A DNA stretch of 11,753 nucleotides from NCBI GenBank assembly GCA_017630115.1, contig JAGBVY010000003.1, positions 1 to 11,753 on the forward strand. Direction: 5' to 3'. The notes below the pieces were generated by a model that worked only from the letters and a program-made list of their open reading frames with translations, was not told the DNA's origin and ran no database searches. The number at the start of each line of letters is the position of its first letter. Position 1 is the stretch's first letter. Source of the DNA: Tidjanibacter sp. GTDB taxonomy: Bacteria; Bacteroidota; Bacteroidia; Bacteroidales; Rikenellaceae. The position numbers and the translations under genes were made by a program. This document shows positions 6,601-11,753 of the stretch, one piece after another.

Positions 6601-7677
6601 ATGGCTAACATAAAAATCGGACTACGCAAACGCCTTGCACTCAAACTCTTTGCAGGCATCAAACACGAATTGGCCGCCAAACACGAACTAAAAGAGATTT
6701 TTTGGGAGTGTACCCTGCGCTGCAACCTCAACTGCCGTCACTGCGGTAGCGATTGTCGCGCTTCCTCAGCCATAGCCGATATGCCTGCTGAGGATTTTCT
6801 CTCTGCGGTGGACAAAATTACACCCCACGTCGATCCCCACAAGGTGATGATTGTAATCACTGGTGGCGAGGCTCTGTGTCGTCCCGACTTGGAGAAGGTG
6901 GGGCTGGCACTCTACAAACGTGGCTACCCTTGGGGCATTGTAACCAATGGTATGCTTCTTACGCGCGAGCGTATGAACTCACTTGTGCGCTCGGGCTTGC
7001 GCTCCATAACACTCTCGCTCGACGGATTTGAGGAACAACACAACTACATCAGGCGCAACCCCCACAGCTGGAAGAATGCCATCAGGGCTCTGGATGTAAT
7101 GACCTCCACGCCCAACATTGTCTATGATGTGGTAACGTGTGTCAATAGGGACAACTACCAACAGCTCGGAGAGTTGAAGGAGTTTCTTATTGAGCACGGG
7201 TGTAAGGCTTGGCGACTCTTCACCATCTTCCCCGTAGGCCGAGCTGCCGACGACAAGTCGCTCCAACTACCACCCGAGGAGTATCGTGGACTTATGGAGT
7301 TTATAGCCCAGACCCGCAAGGAGGGTCGCATCAGTTGCAACTACGCCTGCGAGGGATTCTTGGGCGGATATGAGGCCGAGGTGAGGGACAATTTCTTCGG
7401 CTGTATGGCCGGCGTTGGCATTGTGGGTATAAAGATTGACGGCGCAATATCGGGTTGTACAAGCATCCGTGCCGGATTTGACCAAGGCAACATCTACACC
7501 GACGACATCTGGGAGGTGTGGGACAAACGATTTGAGCCCTTCCGCGACCGTAGCTGGGCACGCAAGGGAGAGTGCAAGGATTGTAAGGTGTGGCAATTCT
7601 GCGAGGGCAACGGTATGCACCTCTACGACGATGACCACAACCTACTCCACTGCAACCACAAAAGACTCTGTCAGTAG
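6601..7677 (+). CDS. Radical SAM/SPASM enzyme of the rSAM/lipoprotein system
   Basis: 358-residue radical SAM protein. The AdoMet-binding cluster motif is Cys41-x3-Cys45-x2-Cys48, within an extended cysteine-rich stretch that also has Cys37 and Cys52 (the last in CGSDC). The AdoMet-contact motif TGGEAL (88-92 region), GIVTNG and LSLDG (139-142) follow the usual TIM-barrel order. The C-terminus is a SPASM-type region for auxiliary iron-sulfur clusters: Cys268, then Gly281-x4-Cys286, then Cys325-x2-Cys328-x5-Cys334, with Cys351 and Cys357 near the end. SPASM enzymes mostly modify peptides or proteins. The upstream lipoprotein gene and the CGSDC signature fit the uncharacterised rSAM/lipoprotein family (TIGR04133 as I recall). 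It is presumably cytosolic and would have to act before its partner is exported. The 3' end is convergent with the glycosyltransferase gene, with only 10 bp between stops. The reaction is unknown. Confidence 0.92.
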   Translation: MANIKIGLRKRLALKLFAGIKHELAAKHELKEIFWECTLRCNLNCRHCGSDCRASSAIADMPAEDFLSAVDKITPHVDPHKVMIVITGGEALCRPDLEKVGLALYKRGYPWGIVTNGMLLTRERMNSLVRSGLRSITLSLDGFEEQHNYIRRNPHSWKNAIRALDVMTSTPNIVYDVVTCVNRDNYQQLGELKEFLIEHGCKAWRLFTIFPVGRAADDKSLQLPPEEYRGLMEFIAQTRKEGRISCNYACEGFLGGYEAEVRDNFFGCMAGVGIVGIKIDGAISGCTSIRAGFDQGNIYTDDIWEVWDKRFEPFRDRSWARKGECKDCKVWQFCEGNGMHLYDDDHNLLHCNHKRLCQ

Positions 7678-7687
7678 GAGAAAAACA

Positions 7688-8680
7688 TCATAGACCCTTA
7701 TGGGCTAAGAGCCAAGCCATACGATTATAGAAATTGTGTACCCAGCCACGCAAGCTACAAGGCAGACACAATAAGGCTTGGAGTTTGTGCAGACCTCTAC
7801 GGTACTCACGCGTATAGCCAAAGGTACGCACCACTCTACGACCAAAGTCGCTATCGCCTTTGGCTGTGAGTGTCAAGGCCTTACCTATGGCGCACTTGGC
7901 TATAAATTCTCTGCGCCAATAGCCTTCTTTATCATCTAAGTGGGCCTTGCGACGTTTTGAGGCACCCTCATCGTGTAGGTCGAGGAAATCTTCGAGCCTA
8001 TAAGAGGTCTTTTCGGGCGTATAGATAGCGCTGCTACGATTGGAGGCCACCATAGAATAGTCGCATCCACGATAGGGCGAAAAACATACCCCATAGCGAC
8101 TGGCCACCTTAATCCACATATATTGGTCGCCACCCATCTTCATCCCCTCTGGAAATCCACCAAGTTCTTCAACCACCCTACGAGCCATCACCGTAGCCGA
8201 AGGTATGGTAACATAGTGGGTCATACTCAGCTGCCAGAAATTCTCAACCACTCCCCTCTCCGCAGGGCACTTAGCCGCCACCCTACCCGTTGGGCTAACA
8301 ATGTCGAAGGCTGTGGAGTAGATGCCGCAATCGGGCCACTGTTCTATCATCGAGGCCACCTCGGCAAGCATATCGGGCTTCCAACAATCGTCGGCATCCA
8401 ACAGAGCAAAGTAGTCGCCCACAGCCTCACTCATAGCCCTATTGCGAGCCGCACACTCGCCACCATTGGCCTGACGCACAAGCCTAACAAGAGGCGATGC
8501 GAGCCTCTCAACCACCTCGGCACTGAGGTCGGTAGAGCCGTCATCGACCACCACAATCTCCTCCGGAAGCAGTGTTTGAGCCAACACCGAGCGGAGTGTG
8601 GCCTCAATCTCAGCCTCCTTGTTGTAGAGTGGAATGATGACCGAAAAACGGGGTTTGGTTGTTGGGGAAGAGCTACTCAT
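7688..8680 (-). CDS. Family 2 glycosyltransferase (GT-A fold)
   Basis: Transfers a sugar from a nucleotide donor to a surface polysaccharide or LPS acceptor; donor and acceptor are unknown. The GT-A domain is at the N-terminus: FSVIIPLYNK, then IVVVDDGSTD (first nucleotide-binding acidic motif), GECAARNRAM, and LLDADDCW carrying the metal-binding acidic motif. GGDQYMW is the usual catalytic-region motif before the domain ends. The last 100 residues are basic, with no clear membrane span; LHKLQALLCLPCSLRGW could be an amphipathic membrane-contact segment. I chose the ATG at 8680, which overlaps the end of the LicD gene by 8 bp (ATGAGTAG); an in-frame ATG at 8692 would add four residues (MVPP). 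It is the last gene of the trxB-licD-glycosyltransferase unit. Family is sure, specificity open. Confidence 0.92.
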   Translation of the reverse strand: MSSSSPTTKPRFSVIIPLYNKEAEIEATLRSVLAQTLLPEEIVVVDDGSTDLSAEVVERLASPLVRLVRQANGGECAARNRAMSEAVGDYFALLDADDCWKPDMLAEVASMIEQWPDCGIYSTAFDIVSPTGRVAAKCPAERGVVENFWQLSMTHYVTIPSATVMARRVVEELGGFPEGMKMGGDQYMWIKVASRYGVCFSPYRGCDYSMVASNRSSAIYTPEKTSYRLEDFLDLHDEGASKRRKAHLDDKEGYWRREFIAKCAIGKALTLTAKGDSDFGRRVVRTFGYTREYRRGLHKLQALLCLPCSLRGWVHNFYNRMAWLLAHKGL

Positions 8681-9530
8681 AGGTGGGACCATTTTTAGTG
8701 TCGAACGATAGTTTTAGAGGTGCGTGATTGACCTTCTGCTCGTCGGGAATATCCTTACGCAAGACGGGATAGTGATGGTGGAGGTAGCCCTCCAAGTCGG
8801 CAGGCACCTTAATAGTCAGCCGCCCGAAAGGCCTCTCCATGGGGTTGCGCACCGAATCGTAGGCCGCCACATCGAGCCCCAAGCGCACCACATTGACCCT
8901 GTGGCACTCGCCATTGCCATTGAACCACCCCATCTCCTTGTTCATCTTATGGTAGAGCCAATCGCGGCTCACAGTGCGGTAGAGCACACCGAGCACCAGA
9001 CGGCTGAGGAGCGACTTGCGGTAGTAGAGCGACTCACAGCGTGGAATCTCGCGGCGCTTTACCCAATAGGGGTGGAGGCTGAATGCGCTGATGAACCATG
9101 CACACTCGGCCCTGTGGAAGCGCTCCACAAATCTATTGTTAGGAATGCGGTCGAAGGGGAAAAGGTCCACAAAGATGCCGTGGTTGATATCAAACCACTC
9201 CACCCCCTTCTCCAAAAAGAGGGTGTTCTTCTTCCTCACCTTTGCCCAATAAAAGGGGGTGTTTGGCTCGGTGGAGAACTCCTGTAACTCAAACTCCTCG
9301 CCCAGCAGAGCAGGGGCCTCGCGCAGAAAACGGTCGTAGTCCTCGCGGAGCATACCGAAATCTACGTCGTCATCCCAAGGCAGGATGTTTTGCCAGAAGT
9401 GTACGCCAATGGCTGTGCCGCCAATGGCGAAGAACTCGACACCAATAAGGCAACATACACGCTGTATCTCCTCGATTATCTCGAAGAGTTCAGCGTGTAT
9501 GCCACCAAGTATTTCAGGAGTGTAGCGCAT
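8673..9530 (-). CDS. LicD-family phosphotransferase/nucleotidyltransferase-fold protein
   Basis: LicD proteins add phosphocholine or related phosphorylated groups to surface glycans, from a nucleotide-activated donor. The 285-residue product has the family's nucleotidyltransferase-fold core: FAIGGTAIGVHFW (34-46) with Gly37-Gly38, then ILPWDDDVDFGM (49-60), where Asp53-Asp57 provides the acidic metal site, and REDYDRFL. INHGIFVDLFPFDRIP (about residue 115 on) matches the second conserved acidic region. No licA, licB or licC homologue for choline uptake and activation is in the window, so the transferred group could be something else; sugar-phosphate transfer is also known in this superfamily. 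It begins 3 bp after the trxB stop and overlaps the glycosyltransferase start, pointing to one transcript and a joint role in surface glycan decoration. The family call is strong, the substrate is not. Confidence 0.9.
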   Translation of the reverse strand: MRYTPEILGGIHAELFEIIEEIQRVCCLIGVEFFAIGGTAIGVHFWQNILPWDDDVDFGMLREDYDRFLREAPALLGEEFELQEFSTEPNTPFYWAKVRKKNTLFLEKGVEWFDINHGIFVDLFPFDRIPNNRFVERFHRAECAWFISAFSLHPYWVKRREIPRCESLYYRKSLLSRLVLGVLYRTVSRDWLYHKMNKEMGWFNGNGECHRVNVVRLGLDVAAYDSVRNPMERPFGRLTIKVPADLEGYLHHHYPVLRKDIPDEQKVNHAPLKLSFDTKNGPTYE

Positions 9531-9533
9531 CTG

Positions 9534-10460
9534 CTAGCGCTGCGACACGAGGAAACGCTCGCAGTCCATAGCAGCAATAGCACCGCTACCTGCGGCTACG
9601 ATACCCTGACGATAGTGGGGATCTTTAACATCGCCTGCGGCAAATACGCCCTCAACCGAGGTCTTGCTCGAAGCACCCTGAGTGATAATGTAACCCTCCT
9701 CATTGAGCTCCAACTGGCCTGCGAAAAGCTTGGTCTGAGGTGCGTGACCAATACCAAGGAAGAAGCCGTCGATGGCAATATCCTCGGTGTGGCCGTCGGC
9801 GTGGATGAGCCTTACGCCCGTAACACCATTCTCGTCGCCCAAAATCTCCTGAGTGTTGCACAGGTAGTGAATCTCGATGTTGGGAGTAGCCTCAACCCTT
9901 GCCTGCATAACCTTCGAGGCACGCATATAGTCCTTGCGGATAATCATATGCACCTTGTTGCAGATAGAGGCCAAGTAGGTAGCCTCCTCGCAAGCAGTAT
10001 CGCCCGCACCCACAACTGCCACATCCTTACGGCGATAGAAGAAACCGTCGCAAGTAGCACAAGCGCTCACACCCATACCGCGGAACTTAGCCTCGCTGGG
10101 CAAGCCCAAGTATTTGGCAGTAGCACCGGTGGCGATGATGATAGCCTCGGCCTCAATCTCGTCGCTGTCGTTTACAACCACTTTGAAGGGGCGCTCCGAG
10201 AGTTCTACTTTGGTAACAACACCTGCGCGGATGTCGGCACCAAAGCGGAGTGCCTGACGGCGAATATCCTCCATCATCTGGGGACCATTGACACCCTCGG
10301 GGTAGCCGGGGAAGTTCTCCACATCGGTAGTTGTTGTGAGCTGTCCACCGGGCTCAAATCCCTCATACAATACGGGGGCGAGGTTGGCACGCGAAGCGTA
10401 AATAGCGGCGGTGTAGCCAGCAGGGCCACCACCAATAATAAGGCATCTTACTTTTTCCAT
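9534..10460 (-). CDS. trxB: Thioredoxin-disulfide reductase
   Basis: NADPH-dependent flavoenzyme that reduces thioredoxin in the cytosol. At 308 residues it has the normal low-molecular-weight form. Seen in order: the FAD-binding GGGPAGYTAA (10-19), EPGGQLTTT (36-44), the redox-active disulfide Cys134-Ala-Thr-Cys137 in SACATCDGFF, the NADPH-binding GAGDTACEEA (151-160) with IIRKDYMRAS as the 2'-phosphate-binding region, and the C-terminal FAD motif GVFAAGDV followed by RQGIVAAGSG. All catalytic elements are intact. It has its own promoter element (10506-10513) overlapping the uvrC 3' end. Two surface-glycan genes (LicD-like and a family 2 glycosyltransferase) follow with essentially no gap, so they would depend on the trxB promoter. 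Assignment is secure. Confidence 0.97.
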   Translation of the reverse strand: MEKVRCLIIGGGPAGYTAAIYASRANLAPVLYEGFEPGGQLTTTTDVENFPGYPEGVNGPQMMEDIRRQALRFGADIRAGVVTKVELSERPFKVVVNDSDEIEAEAIIIATGATAKYLGLPSEAKFRGMGVSACATCDGFFYRRKDVAVVGAGDTACEEATYLASICNKVHMIIRKDYMRASKVMQARVEATPNIEIHYLCNTQEILGDENGVTGVRLIHADGHTEDIAIDGFFLGIGHAPQTKLFAGQLELNEEGYIITQGASSKTSVEGVFAAGDVKDPHYRQGIVAAGSGAIAAMDCERFLVSQR

Positions 10461-10505
10461 TGAATTTTGAAGTTTATAGTTTTAGTAATCGTATTTTCCA
10501 GAGTA

Positions 10506-10513
10506 CAAATATA
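10506..10513 (-). promoter_or_regulatory. Bacteroidetes-type -7 promoter element for trxB
   Basis: The minus strand reads TATATTTG, an exact TAnnTTTG match, in the 57-bp uvrC-trxB gap. Transcription would start near 10499 and give a leader of about 40 nt. A -33 box would fall inside the end of uvrC; the best candidate there, TATG about 21 bp upstream, is only a partial TTTG match. Confidence 0.6.
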
Positions 10514-10517
10514 ACAT

Positions 10518-11753
10518 TTATTTGTGAAAATAGGCATAAACTCTTTCGGCTTTTGATTTTCCGACAACTTCGGCAATTTCATCCAAAGAGGCCCTAACCA
10601 CACCCTTGACACTACCAAAGTGGCTCAGTAGTTGGCGGCTGGTCTGCTCGCCAATACCCTCGATGGTGGTAAGCTCGGTGCGAGTGAAGGCTGCCGAGCG
10701 TTTGTTGCGGTGGAAGGTGATGCCAAAGCGGTGAGCCTCATCGCGGATGTGACGCACAACTTTCAGCGGCTCGCCATTCCTATCGAGGTTGTAGGGCAGA
10801 GGGTCGCCCGGGAAGAAAATCTCCTCAAACCTCTCGGCCAAGCCCACAATCGGCACTCGGTCGAATATGCCAAGCTCCCTAAGCACCTCCACAGCCGACG
10901 AGAGTTGTCCCTTGCCACCATCGACCACAATCAGGTCGGGCAGCTGGCCACCCTCGGCCAACACACGCGAGTAACGACGCGAGATTATCTCCCTCATTGT
11001 GGCAAAGTCGTCGGGGCCTACCACGCTCTTGACGTTAAAATGGCGATACTCCTTGCGCGAGGGCCTACCGTCACGAAAGACCACACAAGCAGCCACAGGG
11101 TTGGTACCCTGCAAGTTGGAGTTGTCGAAGCACTCTATATGGCGTGGCTGATGGGGCAGATGCAACTCTCGCATCATTGAGGCCATAAGTCGCTCGGTGT
11201 GGCGCTCAGGATTCTTAATCTCCATATTTTTGAGCCTCTCGGCGCGGAACATAATAGCGCTACGCTGGGCAAATTGGAGCAGTTTGAGTTTGTCGCCACG
11301 CTGAGGAACGGTAAACCTCACACCCTCAAACTCCTCCTCTGCATCGGTAGGCATAACCGACACCACCACCTCACTCGCCAACCTACCCTCGGCCACCTCG
11401 GGTATCATCTGACGTATGGCAGCGGCCAAAATCACCTCTTGCTCGCTCTCGGCACCAACGGTGAGCATCATTGTGCGTGAGGCCACAACCGTACCACGCG
11501 ACACCCTGACAAATGCACAATAGGCCTCTACATCCTCTACAATGATGTAGAAAACATCCACATCGCCCAACGTGGGGCTGACAATCACACTCTTAGCCTC
11601 GTACTTTTCGAGCGCATCGAGCCTCGACTTATAGAGAGCAGCCTTCTCGAAGTTGAGCACCTCAGCTGCCGCTTGCATCTGCTCGGTCAGGTAGTTTTTG
11701 GCAGGGCGGAGGTCGCCTTTTAAGTGTTTTTTTACCAACTCGACCATTGTAGC
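10518..11753 (-). CDS. uvrC: Excinuclease ABC subunit C (N-terminus cut by window edge)
   Basis: UvrC makes the dual incisions of nucleotide excision repair together with UvrA and UvrB. The visible 411 codons stay open to the right edge, so the gene continues beyond it. The ATG at 11747 is internal, because a UvrC of about 600 residues should carry a GIY-YIG nuclease domain before it, and that part is not here. Numbering from this Met: the UVR (UvrB-binding) motif spans about 20-50 (YLTEQMQAAAEVLNFEKA). The RNase H-like nuclease domain has ECFDNSN (Asp208), VVDGGKGQ (Asp276) and RDEAHRFGI (His339), the expected Asp-Asp-His set for the 5' incision. Helix-hairpin-helix repeats lie at about 362-405 (IEGIGEQTSRQLLSHFGS, then LDEIAEVVGKSKAERV). 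The stop is 57 bp before trxB. Confidence 0.95.
   Translation of the reverse strand, partial: ATMVELVKKHLKGDLRPAKNYLTEQMQAAAEVLNFEKAALYKSRLDALEKYEAKSVIVSPTLGDVDVFYIIVEDVEAYCAFVRVSRGTVVASRTMMLTVGAESEQEVILAAAIRQMIPEVAEGRLASEVVVSVMPTDAEEEFEGVRFTVPQRGDKLKLLQFAQRSAIMFRAERLKNMEIKNPERHTERLMASMMRELHLPHQPRHIECFDNSNLQGTNPVAACVVFRDGRPSRKEYRHFNVKSVVGPDDFATMREIISRRYSRVLAEGGQLPDLIVVDGGKGQLSSAVEVLRELGIFDRVPIVGLAERFEEIFFPGDPLPYNLDRNGEPLKVVRHIRDEAHRFGITFHRNKRSAAFTRTELTTIEGIGEQTSRQLLSHFGSVKGVVRASLDEIAEVVGKSKAERVYAYFHK

Noticed and set aside
7688..7720. A possible bidirectional terminator between the convergent radical SAM and glycosyltransferase genes (short CCCTTATGGG hairpin).
   Set aside because: The stem is only 3 bp, lies within the glycosyltransferase coding end and has no U tract on either strand.
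9390..10463. A 357-codon plus-strand open frame antisense to trxB and the start of the LicD gene.
   Set aside because: It lies opposite a thioredoxin reductase with all motifs intact, and its product shows no recognisable motif. Long antisense open frames are expected from the codon bias of these genes.

Overview
The window looks like chromosomal DNA from a Bacteroidales bacterium, perhaps Rikenellaceae/Alistipes-like. Three things suggest this: the protein sequences; promoter elements matching the Bacteroidetes TAnnTTTG -7 box (three good examples); and a radical SAM/SPASM enzyme next to a small lipoprotein, a pair I know from gut Bacteroidales. It is gene-dense, with about 50% GC or a little more, and I see no tRNA, rRNA, CRISPR array, insertion sequence or phage gene. 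The genus is a guess.

Layout. 1-2566 (minus): an MBL-fold metallo-hydrolase, then trmD, then lpxB, which runs off the left edge. 2567-2692 is a divergent promoter region. 2693-5992 (plus): rlmD, overlapping by 4 bp a secreted LytM/M23-fold protein without its zinc ligands; then cytidine deaminase and an RluA-family pseudouridine synthase. 6118-7677 (plus): a small putative lipoprotein and a radical SAM/SPASM enzyme separated by a GC-rich hairpin. 7688-10460 (minus, convergent with the radical SAM gene): trxB, a LicD-family transferase and a family 2 glycosyltransferase, packed as one probable operon. 10518-11753 (minus): the C-terminal two thirds of uvrC, running off the right edge.

Functions. 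Most genes are housekeeping: tRNA and rRNA modification (trmD, rlmD, rluA-like), lipid A synthesis (lpxB), pyrimidine salvage (cdd), thiol redox (trxB) and excision repair (uvrC). Mixed in are envelope genes: lpxB, the LytM-fold protein, the lipoprotein, LicD and the glycosyltransferase. The least understood part is the lipoprotein/radical SAM pair, which may be a post-translational modification system acting on an envelope protein.

Main oddities. The MBL hydrolase has no usable ATG/GTG/TTG start for its conserved N-terminus; the only nearby ATG is followed two codons later by an in-frame TAG. The LytM-fold protein looks like a pseudoenzyme. A three-copy heptamer repeat lies between trmD and lpxB. 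trxB drives two surface-glycan genes.
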